A stretch of 64,000 bases of DNA, taken from Stromatinia cepivora (lineage: Eukaryota; Ascomycota; Leotiomycetes; Helotiales; Sclerotiniaceae). The notes under the pieces are model-generated. The model did not search any database and was not told the origin of the DNA. It was given only the letters and a program-made list of their open reading frames with translations. Positions within the stretch are counted from its first letter, which is position 1, and each line of letters begins with the position of its first letter. Positions 22,443-34,664 of the stretch are shown here, piece after piece. The stretch lies in NCBI GenBank assembly GCA_014898415.1, contig RCTD01000004.1, positions 2,107,001-2,171,000 on the forward strand, given 5' to 3'. Position numbers and translations under genes: made by a program.

Positions 22443-23609
22443 ATGTTCACCTACCCCCTCTTCAATTCCTTCCCCACGGAAATCCACGCGCTTATCCTCG
22501 AACAATGTCCTCCAAATGATCGTACTTGTCTTCGACTTACATGGTATATATATATCCCCTTCCTTGTCTGCTCTTCTCCTCCGCCAACCCCGCTTCTCCG
22601 TCTTTTTTCCCTTCTCCTCTCCTAATATCCTCCTCCCCATTCCCCTCCCAAACATCCCCGCCCACCCATCCACAAACTAACACCAACCCCAGTAAATACC
22701 TCTACACCCTCTCTCCCCCCAAATACCCCATCTCCCTAACCTACGCCCCCACCCCTGAAATCCTCTGTTGTAAACCCGGAGTATTACATCTTTTTCCCTC
22801 TGCGTCTCCCTCTACTGGGATTAAACACTCATTCCCCATCCGAGAATGTGGATTTGGGATACAAACTTGGTTCGTGCCTACATTTTCCATCACCTCCCAT
22901 CCCATCCTACCCCATCCCATCTCCTTCCTCATCTAACCACCCCCCCCCAACCCTAATCCCAAACCCCACACTAATCCAACCACCTTAGCCACGATCGCTC
23001 CCTCCTCTACATAAACCAGCACCGCAACACACAACACCTACCCCCGCTAACAAAACGCAAATGTCGCGATAACTGGTCACCCCACTGTCCCTGTTTTTCT
23101 CGTTCCGGAATCCTATATAAACAATTACAGAGTTGGATGCCTAAGGGTATGAAATACTGTTCTTCATGTTCTGTGTTCACGAAACGGAGGAAGAGTAAGG
23201 GGTTTAGATGTATGTATCCTGCTTTAAGCTTAAACCTTAAACTATCCTCATATACTACCCTCCCTCCCCCCCCCCCCCCCCCAAAGAAACAAAAATAAAC
23301 CACACATCACCCTCCCAAAAACTCCCCAACTAACCTTCCCCCCAAAAAGGCACGCACAACCTCCCCCAACATCCCCACCGTAACAATAACAATAACAGCC
23401 ACATAAAATCCAATCTCTGGACCTCGCACAAAGGACACGGAGGATACTACCGTAAAATATGGAAGAAATGGTTTAATAATTCCGCGTGGGATGCGATGGA
23501 AGCGCGGATGAGAGGGGAGAGGAAGAAGAATGAACGGTATGATTTGAGGAGGAGGTATAGGCCGATAGTGAAGGATACGAGGGGGATGAGGTGTGAGGGG
23601 TTTGTGTGA
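22443..23609 (+). CDS. F-box protein
   Basis: Four exons give a 237-residue protein: 22443-22543, 22693-22869, 22989-23213 and 23399-23609. The frame closes exactly with GT-AG introns of 149, 119 and 185 nt. Donor 2 (GTTCGT) and donor 3 (GTATCC) are weak and inferred from frame. The N-terminus is an F-box: LFNSFPTEIHALILEQC, PPNDRTCLRLT and, across the first junction, CKYLYTL. The middle and C-terminus follow a common fungal F-box layout with Cys pairs (CRDNWSPHCPCF, WMPKGMKYCSSC), an IWKKWFN segment and a basic tail RRRYRPIV. F-box proteins bind Skp1 and bring substrates to SCF ubiquitin ligases; the substrate is unknown. The third intron holds a 17-C run, and a 19-G run lies just past the stop. 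Confidence 0.75.
23266..23282 (+). repeat. Homopolymer C17
   Basis: Seventeen consecutive C in the third F-box intron, within a C/T-rich tract that could serve as an extended polypyrimidine stretch. Confidence 0.95.
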
Positions 23610-26600
23610 TGAGGCTTGGGGGGGGGGGGGGGGGGGTTGGGGAAGGTTGGGGAAGGTTGGGGAAGAAAGAGATATGGAGACGGTAGCCAGCAAACTATAC
23701 ACTTAGATAGTATCATCGGATGACTACATTAGATTGAGTGGAGACCGAGTATTCATCCGATATCAACCGATAGTTTATACCATTCAATCCTCATACTTGA
23801 ACTCAAAATCATGCATATACCCATGCACCCACACACCCATAGCCAAACCATAAACATAAAACAAAACAAACAAACAAAAAAGTAATGTCTCAAACTTCTC
23901 TAAAAACTCTCTTCTCTATAACTATAATAAATAAACCTAACCACCTCCCTATAAAAACAACCTACAACCCATAATCCATCATCTAGAACCCATAACCCAC
24001 AATCAAGATCCAGGATTCTATCTACAAGCACAAGCATAACCACCAAACCAGAGTTCCAATAACCCATAATCCATAAATAACAAAACGACACATCAAAACA
24101 AAATAAGCGTGATGAACTGGAGAGATAGTACTCCGTCCTTCGTAGTTTGACAGTAAGTAAGTAGACTCTGGAGTAAAGCATCGAACTTTTTAGGCCGAGG
24201 GGAAAAGATGCGAGATATGAGACATGAGGGGACGGGTCTACCGATAAAACATGTGCATTTTCGAAGGGGTGGAGCGGGAGGGGAAATGAAGATGGAGAGA
24301 TTGTTTACTCCCCGGCTTTATCTCATGTATGTATGTATGGAAGATTTCGGGATTTCATAAACTGAGAAGCGGTAAAGTTCCGAGTCTGGACTTTGGAAAG
24401 GTGTGCAGTTTGAGAATGTATAAACGGATACGACCATTGTTGCGAGGAAATATAAGAAAGATCCGATATCCCGAGCCAAATTAACATTGGAAATGAATTT
24501 AATAATCTCCAATCAAACAACACCAAGTAATTTCGCTGAGGATATTGCATTAAAAGGATGTTGTGTCCACGCACTCCCATTTTGCTATACACGATATGAT
24601 ATGATAGGGTTTCCGAATTCAGATACAAAGCATCAAACCCCAAGCAAATCCATTTCGGGGCTGGGGAATCGGCCCTTCAATACTTCCAACCCCTTTCTCC
24701 TCTCCCCAACTATTCAAACTTCACAAGTACACGGAGTACAGTAGCATGGTATGATTGTAGAATTCTTGTACAACATGCAGACTGGGGATGTGGAAACGGT
24801 CCTTCTTTCTTCACCCTTTTCTCCTCTCCCCAACTGTTCACAAATACACGGAGTACAGTGGCATAGTATGATTGTAGAATTATTGTACAACATGCAGACT
24901 GGGGATGTGGAAACGGCCCTTCTTTCTTCACCCCTTCTCCTCCACCCTTTCCCCCTTCACCCCTCATTAACAAAATCTCAATGAAACGGTAGTCTAGTAA
25001 ATGTGACCAAACACCATATAAATGGTATGTTTATTCATATTTTCCTGTATGAGGTGAAGGTCTAAGGCACTAAACCTGCGTATGGAATTGAATACTTCGA
25101 TCCGGTGGATATGAGGTGCACTTTCAATAACCATGGATAACAAGAACATATCTTCATTCCCACACGTGAGAAATCGTATGTTGTTTTTGCTTTGCCCACC
25201 AAACATAGAAAATGAACAGTGAACCAATCCAAGGACCACAAGTTCCATATCTCGTGAACAAAATATGGAACCTCCATCTTCTGATCCAACATCATAACAC
25301 CGCAGTGTCGTAACAAGCATCCCCATGCACCAAACCCACCCTCCAGATCCCACACCCCATCTAAGGTGAGTGAGGCTCACAAACCATTCGTCGTTGCAGT
25401 CGGATGTTGAATGAGATCCGACTAAACCGTCGTTGCCAGCGCGGCAATAATAAATTCCTCGAAAACCAAGGAAAGTCCAAGAACAGAAAAGTGAGCGAGA
25501 TACCAGTCCATCTGTTTTGCCTCGCCTTGCCTGTATTGGGACATTTTGTCCCACTGTGCCCACTCAGCCCGAAAGTGGGTCATTTATGCTTCCAGCCCAC
25601 TTCCGGATATCCATACTAAGAATATCCGAAGGCAATCATTACCGTATAAACTCAAGTACTTCGTATCACACTAAACCCTTTTTGAATTAAGGTTATTTAT
25701 TATTTCCTATATCTAAATGGAGAAATCAACAAAGTTGATTAGAAATTTTCAACTCCTTAATCCACCTTTGTGATCCATCCAATCATATACTCATAACCTT
25801 ATTCCATAATAGGGAAAAAGTGTGATACCAAGTACTTGAATTTATATGGTACCTATGTTGCTTTTCTTTAGAGCTTCATTTCTCTCTATGTAGCCTCGAA
25901 GCGATTCGAAAGATATGTAAAGGAAATCCCTTACCTTCATCTCTCTCTCACCGACAAGAACACTCTCAAGAATCGACGGGAGCGGCTAGCGCGGGCCGCT
26001 GATCGAGGTACCAGGTATTGATAGGGGACCTTGTAGGGCCTGCAGCAAACCATAAGACCCTTCACCACCAGTAAGTTTCCTAGCCGAATATGCCGGCATA
26101 TCGCGTAGTAACATTGTCAAAAGCTCAATTTCCTAATACAATGCACGAATCTTCCGATCAAGTAACGAAAACAGAATTGTAATATATCGTAAGCAAATGC
26201 TCGCAAAAATGCCAACTTTGGGGCATTAAAATTTGCAAATTAGTACTAGATAAAATGCTCTTGTACGGAAACCCCTAGACGTCAGATCTTTCTAGTGATA
26301 TTCTAGTGGGCTTCTAGCGCAGATACAAGATCCACCTACGTCGACCAAGCTTCGAAAATTTTGTTAACGGGCTTCAAAGCGAACAGTGAATGGCGGATTC
26401 GCTGCAGGAACATGTAGACAAATTAATGTTTATCGATAGTGGAAAGTTCGTGGTGATATTATCGATGCGCAGTAACCCGATGCTTAAAATAAAACAAAAT
26501 CAAGATTATGGTAAAATAATTTATTTATTTCTCAAAAAATTGAAGAATTGAATAATTGAACAATTGTTTTGAATTGTTGGGAAGTCAAGCCGGAAAGATG

Positions 26601-26996
26601 TTTGTGAAAATCCCGATTAGTGCCGGCTTCATTAGTGCCGGCTTCTTTGTGGGTCAAAAAACTCAAAGTTCCATTGTCAACAACTACCAACAGCGATTAA
26701 ATCTGTCAGTCCACCAAAATATGGAACTTCAACCTCAAGTCTCGCCGAATTTTTTTTCAGCGCGGTTTCTCCTCGGTCTATGACGCCATAGAACAATGGC
26801 AATACATACCGGGACACAGGTCGATGGATGACCATCCGGGAAAATGTGGGTGCTCCAGAAGATGGAGGGCATATCAACCAAGCCCCTCTCTGGAGTCTCC
26901 TTATTTCAAAAATTTGAATAAATCTTCACATTTCCCCCCTTCACTCCGAACATATCATCCTCTCAGATTTCTCACGACGAACCTCAAGAATACAAT
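23610..26996. other. Intergenic region between F-box gene and MFS transporter
   Basis: No supported gene. A G19 run is at 23618-23636, followed by three GGTTGGGGAA-like repeats, so G-quadruplex formation is possible. A 117-bp tandem duplication is at 24729-24962. A 189-codon minus frame at 24994-25563 lacks any recognised domain and overlaps other frames, so it is not called. ATTAGTGCCGGCTTC is directly repeated at about 26616-26645. Confidence 0.5.
24729..24962 (+). repeat. 117-bp tandem duplication
   Basis: Two units of 117 bp (24729-24845 and 24846-24962), each starting ACACGGAGTACAGT and carrying TTGTACAACATGCAGACTGG, differ at a few sites and indels. A partial third unit (TTTCTCCTCTCCCCAACT) precedes them at about 24693. 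Confidence 0.85.
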
Positions 26997-28744
26997 ATGG
27001 CGAATCTTTTAAAGCATGATGGGCTTCGCCCCAATCCTGGTCACAAAGACAGCTCGAATTCAGAGTTACCGGATTTGAAGCAAGAGGAGAACCAGACACC
27101 GCCCAATGGACGAGTAGCAGGAGGTTCTTTCCTGGAGTCGATGCGTGGCAGTGATAACGACAATGCTGGAGGTGGACCTTTGAGAAAGGTTAGTATCGAC
27201 ATGCCAGAAACTCGCACGGAGATTATCACAAAAGACGGCGCGGAATATATCGTCCTCCACTTCACAGCCAGAGACCCAGAAAACCCATTCAACTGGCCCG
27301 CAGGGAAGAAAGTATTAATCACACTGTTGCTCTGTATGATGACACTTTTCATCGGTTTGGCAACAACGGCATATAGCAGTGGTATCACAGCCATGTGCGA
27401 TGATTTTGGTGTTTCAACGGAATTAGGACAATTGGGACTCTTCTGTTTCAATATGGCTTGCGCACTTGCGCCATTATTCCTAGCACCCTTTTGCGAGTTG
27501 GTTGGTAGAAAGATAATTTACATTGGAGCTTATGCTGGATTCATCATCGTTTTCATTGGTTTGGCTCTCGGCAAAAACATCGCAACCATACTCGTTATGA
27601 GAACATTGAGTACTACTCTCCCCATACAAGGCTTTTAATAAACCATTGCTAATTATTCATAGGCGGATTGTTTGGTTGTGTTGGTACCATTCTCGTGGGT
27701 GGGACCTTCAGTGATATGTACACACCCGATTCGAGAGCTGTTCCAATGGCATGCTTCGCATATGTAGCAATTTTGGGGACGGTTGGTGCACCAATTTATG
27801 CCGGATTCATCGACGAAACAATTGGTTGGAGATGGATTGAAGGAATTCAAGGGCTAGCAAACTTGCCTCTTCTCGCTGCAATCCTTATTTTCTTCCGGGA
27901 AACCAGAGGTGGTGTTACGTTGCACAAACGTGCGAAGAGTCTGCGAGCTGCAACAGGCGATGACCGGTATAGAGCCGAGATGGATTTGGAGGCAAAGGAC
28001 TTGAAGGAGATGCTTCACAATTCTTCTGTCAAGGCCGTCAAAATGCTTGCCACAGAACCTGTCGTCTTTGCCTTTGGATTATGGATCGCTTTCGCCTGGT
28101 TCGTCACCTTTTTGTTCCTGTCGGTCATCCCAATTACCTTCGAAGAACATCACGGCTGGGGTGAAGGTGTAGCTGGTCTGCCCTACATCTCTTTATGTAT
28201 TGGCGTGACTATTGCCTTCGGGTTGAACTTCTTCCAAATTAAGAAATACGAGTCAATCATGGCCGCTCATGGTAGCCACATTGTTCCAGAATCCCGACTT
28301 TACGGGGCGATGTGCGGTGCTTGTTTTCTTCCTATCGGATTGTTCATATACAGCTTCACCCAGTATGGCTTCATTACATGGGTTGCGCCTGCTATTGCAC
28401 TCGCACCAATCGCCATGGGTATTTTCTTCATTTTCGAGTCCACATACAGTTACACATCGGATTGTTATGGCGAAAATAGTTCCTCCGCTATTGCTGGGCA
28501 GGGTTTGATGCGTAATGCCTTGGGTGCGGTGGCACCATTGTTTGCAAGCCAATTTTTCCATAATGTCGGTAGCCAATATGCTGGACTTATTCTAGCAATT
28601 GCTGGTACCGCCTTGACATTAATTCCTTTCGTCATGTTCAAATATGGACATCTTTTGCGAGCTCGATCCAAGCTTGCTAATACCCAGAAGGGAGATCAAG
28701 AGCAAAAGGACAAAACCGGTCTTTACCCAGCTCCTTTTGTATGA
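26997..28744 (+). CDS. MFS transporter (DHA1-type drug:H+ antiporter-like), intact
   Basis: Two exons, 26997-27609 and 27663-28744, are joined across a 53-nt intron (GTACTA donor, TGCTAAT branch, CATAG acceptor) and give 564 residues. A ~95-residue hydrophilic N-terminus precedes DPENPFNWPAGKKV, a signature seen just before TM1 in fungal MFS transporters. Motif A-like FCELVGRKIIYIG lies in the TM2-TM3 loop (around residues 170-185), and GGTFSDMYTPDSRA follows TM4. The intron interrupts the TM4 helix at RTLS/GLFGCVG. A central loop (RETRGGVTLHKRAK onward) separates two six-helix halves. The protein should sit in the plasma or vacuolar membrane and export or import small molecules by proton exchange; the substrate is unknown. 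A second MFS gene lies 2 kb downstream on the same strand but diverges clearly, so it is not a recent duplicate. Confidence 0.85.
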
Positions 28745-30761
28745 ACTATTGAAGGGTGATGTCGATTTCGAACAAATGATGGAACGCTGTATGGTGCACA
28801 CCTGATGGCTTCCTGGCCTGGGTCTCTCTTTGAGCCTCTATTCAGTGGCTGGATTCATCCGCCTTGAATAGACTTCCGAGTCATCCCCCCACACAATCGA
28901 AATTTCCCACCGCGGGTCGCTCCGCAATTTTATTATTATTATATAGTGTAGCATAGCATTACGGGATACTGGTGTCAATTTTTGGATGACTTTCGATGGA
29001 ATTTATGAGGAAAATCTGGGACGGGAAATATGCATTAGTTGGCGTTGATAATTTTGGTATATAAATGGGAGGAAACTGTACGATACCAATGAAATTGAAG
29101 CCTCTGAATAATTCATGTACTATCCACTTGCTCTCTTCGCTCAGTCCCCTCTTGTGATATTCTCGTTCGACTGTGCAGCCCCGACAATAAAGATGTAAAG
29201 TAAACAGAACCTTAGATGAGCTTCAACTCCGATAAGTCGAGAAGTGCAAATAGCATCATACCAAAAAGGAAAAGCCGCGGCACCTTTGCGCTAGAATTAA
29301 ATTCTGGGTGTTGGTTGGGTCGGTTGCTGCAGGCCTAAGGCAAGCCTGAAATTTTGGTGATTTTTTCTGAAGCCGACAACATTTCCAATTTCGGCTTACA
29401 ACGACAGCAACGAAGAAAATTGTGCGGAATTGAGCCTCCAGTCGTGAAGATAATGTAAATGTCGAATACGGATTCCTTTAAAAGTGCAGCTTGAAGTATT
29501 GAAATTATCTCCTAAATGTTCGACACCGCCTGCTTCAGGTTTTGGCTGTGGGGGATGATATGTGGGGTCCGGGGTAAGATTTGGAGAAAATTCGATTTGA
29601 GGAGAAAGAGGAGGAAGAGGAGGAAGAGGAGAAATAGGAGAAATAGGAGAAATCTATTCTAATCGCGAATAAAAAGGGCGGAGAGTGATACTTTATACTT
29701 TTTCATACTCTGTATAGTATATTGCTATTGCAACGTATCCTTGACTCTTTTTTTTTCCAAAAGCTCCATGGCGAATTACCCCAAAGAGGTAATCTCCGCC
29801 ATGTGTGGATCCATTTGCTGGTAAAAGCTTTGCCGATGATGAGCATTTCATTTCATGAATCTCTCTCGTAATTCTTGTGGATCAACATGACGACACGCTG
29901 GCCAAACGCTGTTTTTGGGACCGTTTGTTGAAAGAAGTCATTCATCGCGGATACTTGCATCTTCGTGGGCGAGTATGTTGTAACATAGATGATCTGGAAA
30001 ATGATATATAACATTCATCATCGAATGGATCGGAATACATCGTCCCACAGTTCGATCGAAATTGAATGAGTGCGACATGTTGAAATAGCCGGTGGCCTAC
30101 GACTTGTCAAGTCATATCACCACATGTCTGTTTCATGAGAAAAAGCTCCATCGGTGATTGATCGTGTCGAGATCGTTTAGTGTATACTTTCCATTTTGTT
30201 GAATTCCTCCTCCGAAGTAGATCTGTCTTTCAAGCTTCAATTCTCCCATGAAGGCAATATGTCAGATCAATCGAACGATAAGTTTGTACAATCCATTGTG
30301 ATGGAGATTTACCCATTTTGATCGACGGTCATAGGTCGTGGATGGCCTTGCTTCCATACGTGTGCGCCGTCGACTAAGAATATCCCGCAAATACGATTTT
30401 GTGTTGAAAGAGTTTTCATAATCTTGGTCTCAGTGAAGCATCTATCAATTTTCACCAACTTTGAAAGATGATTTTAGTATTATGTCAAAAGAGCAGGTTC
30501 TCACGATTTTGGGATCTCGATGACAAGCCATACACCAAATCCGGCAAGTCGTGCCTTCCATTTTTAAAAATGTTGAAGTTCATCAAGGTATACGACACCG
30601 TCATCGAAATAGCTCTGTCTCCTTATTATATCTGCTTTCTTTTACTCCCTCTCCTCCAAACTTTCTTCTCACTTTGATTATTTTGTTCTACTAGATGAAC
30701 TTGTAGAATCCAGCAATTGCACTTTCTCCTGTTGCTCCTGACAATAATTCAAAAAATCAAA
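28745..30761. other. Intergenic region between the two MFS genes
   Basis: No gene is recognised. It holds the 3' region of the first MFS gene, a purine tract (29599-29652, GAGGAA and GAGAAATAG units), an imperfect hairpin at 29767-29803, and the second MFS promoter. A 69-codon frame at 30468 has no support. Confidence 0.5.
29767..29803. repeat. Imperfect hairpin
   Basis: CATGGCGAATTACC (29767-29780) pairs with GGTAATCTCCGCCATG (29788-29803) with a small bulge and a 7-nt loop. Function unknown. Confidence 0.5.
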
Positions 30762-32575
30762 ATGGATGAGTCAAAGAGCAGCGCAGGTACCTCGTTCTCT
30801 GATGAGATAAGTGAGAAACAGGAACCTCAATTTTGTTTAAGATGGGAGAGATATTCATACGCACCACAGCGGCCTCGAGGCACTTCAATCATTTTAAAAG
30901 ACGACGAAAATGCTCGTAACTACTCTCCTGTCATTAAATATGCCATCTCTATCGCCGTTTTATACACAGCTTTTGTGGCGTAAGTTCTCATAACTGTTCA
31001 CCATGCCATCATATCACCATACATCCACGTGCTCATCATATGATAGAACTTTCGGAAATTCGGCTTATACTGGAGGTATGCCGGGTGTCATGGCATCTTT
31101 CGGGACTTCCAAAACACTGGCCACCATTCCAATATCTTGCTACTCTGCAGGACTTGGTATCGGTGCATTGTTCTCAACGGCATTCTCAGAAGTCTTCGGT
31201 CGAAGAATAGTGTACAGAGTCACTGCACCTTTAGCATTGATTTTCACACTTTTGGGAGGTTGTGCTACAAACTTTGGTACCGTTGCTGTTGCCAGGGCAC
31301 TCGCCGGTCTCTTCGCATCCCCTTGTCTGACAGTTGGTGGAGGAATTATAAGTGATGTATGGAATATAAGTCTCGAAAAAACCGGAACCATATTTGCTGC
31401 GTTGTTCGTCCTTTTTGTAGTCGCTGGTACCCGTAAGTTTACCCGATTCTTTGATGACACTCCTCGATTCTCAAGTTTCGCTTCTGTCATTATACTATCT
31501 CCAGTTCCTAATACAGATATTTTTTCCTCATTCCCTCCGAGAGCTTTCTTTGATATGCAGTTACTGACTCACCAATGTTCCAGAGACTGGGCCTATGGCC
31601 AGTGCAGCAATAATAACAAATCATTCTTGGCGATGGGAGTTTTGGGTTTCAGGTATCCTTTCGGAGGCTCTACCATCATTGCCTATTTACTCCCAGAAAC
31701 ATATCAACCACAAATACTGCGTCAACTAGCTGAAGCTAAAATGGGTCTCATTACCACCAGAGCTACACTTACTAGACTTGTTCTCACCTCCCTCGGACGG
31801 CCTTTACATATGCTCTTGGTCGAACCCACTGTCTTTCCAACTGGAATGATTATGGCAATCACACAATCTGTTGTCTTTTCATATTTCGTATCTTATGCTG
31901 CCTTGTTTCAAAAAATCTATCACCACTCTCCTTATGCAGTTGGAATGGCATTTTGCCCCTTGGTAATTGGGAGTATAACGGCGGTTCCCACAATTGCCAT
32001 TTTCGATCAATTATTTTACCGAAAACCAAGAATCGAAGCGATTCGAACAGGGACAAAGGTGGCACCAGAGAAGCGTTTATATCCAGCAATGCTAGGTTCC
32101 ATCACACTGCCAATTTCTTTGTTTTGGTAAGGATAAGACACTTCCTCCTTTACCCTTCTACTTTGCTGACACAGTAATCAGGCTATCGTGGACAGGTCGC
32201 GCAGATATCCCGTCAACCATCCCCATCCTCTCTGGTGGATTATTTGGCTTCTCATTTGTCCTAACAATGGTATGATTTCCAATATAAGAACAATGACTCC
32301 GGCTAACCGGCTTCCTTTAGCTATGCCTCCCTGTATATCACAGTGACTTCTACACTGCTCATTATAGCGCCTCAATGTTAGCTGCCTTAACATTTATGCG
32401 CTTCTTCATCTCAGCCTCCTTTCCTCTCATCACGCCAACAATACTCGATAAACTTGGCTTTACATGGGCAACTTCAATGTTAGGCTTCATTACTGTAGCC
32501 TTGATACCAATCCCTTGGATCTTGTACCGATTTGGTCCATATTTGAGAACTAAAAGTCGATATATACAGGCATAA
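30762..32575 (+). pseudogene. MFS transporter (DHA1-type) with a one-base frameshift
   Basis: Five exons: 30762-30979, 31047-31432, 31584-32126, 32182-32269 and 32321-32575. All four introns are GT-AG and keep phase. Restoring one base would give about 496 residues. TM1 precedes FGNSAYTGGMPGVM; motif A-like FSEVFGRRIVYR and TM4 GGGIISDVW follow. Exon 3 begins in frame with TGPMASAAIITNHSWRWEFW, the conserved TM5-TM6 segment, but YLLPETYQPQIL just downstream is in another frame. The switch is at 31659-31661, where TTT replaces an expected TTTT. An automated gene model could hide this by using an acceptor 2 nt later, losing the WRWEFW motif. ATG 30762 is chosen over 30717 for its AAAATGG context. 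It could be a true pseudogene or a base-call error. Confidence 0.75.
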
Positions 32576-34562
32576 ACGCAAGTTATGAACAAGTTGCTGG
32601 ACCCCGGTGGTATCCAGTTTCCTCTCTCATTTTCTGCATATAAACAGATTTACTGTCGGTTTGCTAGCTTCGAGGTCATAGTTGAGTATATTATATAATT
32701 AATCAACATATTTGAACGCTTACCATCAGATACATCTGTAGATTCCGCTATATGTCTGGGGAGTAATTAAGGGAGTGATATTTCCATTTGCCAAAATCGT
32801 AAATTCGTAAGATATGGTGATTTTCGCGAAACCAACCCTCATCACACTAAACACAACATACCTCCAAAATCCCCATCATTTATATCCAAAAAAAAAAAAA
32901 AAAAAGTTTTGTTTCGTTCTCCATATGCATCTTCCCATTAACCATCTCTATTAACAAATCCTCAAAAATAGGTACCCTCCTCAAATACCTCACGTGACCA
33001 CCCTTCACCAAAAGCAGCAGTCAAGTCAAAGGTCCGTGCACATAGAACCTCAACATCACTTCTCTTCTCTTCTCACTCTTCACTTCACTCTTCACTCTTC
33101 ACCCAATCAATCTCATCTCATCCCCTTCCTCGGACTTCACAACCCTGGTTACGAAATAATATCATTATTGTGTTAGATAGGATGAGAGGGATGAGATGAA
33201 ATGGATGCATAAATGGATATGTATGGTGTATTAGGTAGTTTTTAGGTAGTTTTGAGTTTATTGTGAAAGGAATGTGGAGGTGAGAGGGGAAGTGGTGGGC
33301 TTTTTCGGGGTAATGTTGGTGGTTGGATGGAAGGAGATGGGATGGGGTGTGGAGTAGGCGGGGTGAGGGTGTTGGGGGGGAAAGGGAGAAGGAGGGGAGG
33401 GGAGGTAGATTGGTATGAACGGATACGGTTCCGGGATGAGGTTGGTTGAGGATGGGATAGCTAATTAGGGGAGGGATGGGTAGATGAAGGGAGCAGGGTC
33501 TAGGTGAGTAAATTGCATGTGGGGAGAGTTCCGTGGTTTGGTCTTTGAAGCAGTTCCTTGGTTTGCCATGCTGCTGCTACTTATATTGCTATTGATGATG
33601 ATAGTGGTGGTCAACACAAGTTGCCTTACATCACTCTCCATACATTGCAGAAATCAATCAATGAATGCTATTAACAAGAGGGACTTTTGGACTGTTTTCA
33701 TGAAAATAAACAGAACAACCAAAGGAACTCCTTGAAGGAAAGAGTTTTCTCAGAAGACCTTTGTCGTACAGCAAACAACTGTTGATATGTTGAAACTCTC
33801 ATCCGCTATCAGGACACTTACAAAAGCCTTCTGCAGCAGGACAACTTCAAACAGTCGAAATAATTTGGGATGTATATATATATAATATCTATTTGGATTC
33901 AGATACATTATATGGAGCTTGGCAAGGAGGAGTGGAAAAAAATTGATTATCAAAGGTATATATTTCTACTCAACTTTCCCCCATCTGCTATGAGAAGGTA
34001 TGGAAATAATGAGTAAAAGCATCAAATATCCTTTAAATGATCTATTTTACTCAAATACTTACAATTAGTACATAAAAGAAGCTCTGTCTTAGAGAGATTT
34101 CAGATGAAATGCCAACACTTCAAAGGAATTCAAAGGGATAAGTGTTCCTACAATAGACCGTAATTGGTATAAGAGACAAAATGGCATTACCTCCTTCTAT
34201 CCAGCACATTACTCATCCTAAATCTCTTGACCTGGCCAGTGAATATCTTGAAAGATTGGAAAATCACATGGAAACAAGATCAGGGTGTCCGGAGTTTAGC
34301 CGGCTCTTGTTATTGTACGGTCACAAAAGTTCAGTTCTATTTTGTCAATAATCAAAACACTTTATTATAAAAAATATGCTTTTGCTCTTCAATTTGTACT
34401 CCCTTTTGAGTTTTGAATTGGAATGAGATTGCGAAGCAATTGTCACATTCTATTCACAATCTTATAATACTTTTTTGCTAGTATTTTGCTGCGATACTTT
34501 ATTTTGTATTACAATCACCATGACTATCTCCAAGCAACAAGAGGCAGTCATTGATATGATAG
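32576..34562. other. Intergenic region, low-complexity tracts
   Basis: Holds an A18 run (32888-32905), a CTTCACTCTTCA-rich pyrimidine tract (33060-33110) and a long G-rich stretch (about 33260-33500, GGGG and GGAGG clusters). No gene is recognised; small frames here have no family resemblance. Confidence 0.5.
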
Positions 34563-34664
34563 TCCTCCTATAAACCGACTACTTGGGTAATTGCTACCAA
34601 GTCTGAAGCCGAAAAAATTTCCAAGGAAGATCGAGCTGAGTTTGTTAAAACACTCCTTCATGGG

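Noticed and set aside
23307..23716. Proline-rich minus-strand ORFs
   Set aside because: Antisense shadows of the F-box gene's last intron, exon and G-rich 3' flank.
24994..25563. 189-residue minus-strand ORF
   Set aside because: No recognised motif, overlapped by other frames, no promoter or intron logic.
26997..32575. MFS tandem pair as part of a biosynthetic cluster
   Set aside because: No biosynthetic enzyme or pathway regulator is visible nearby.
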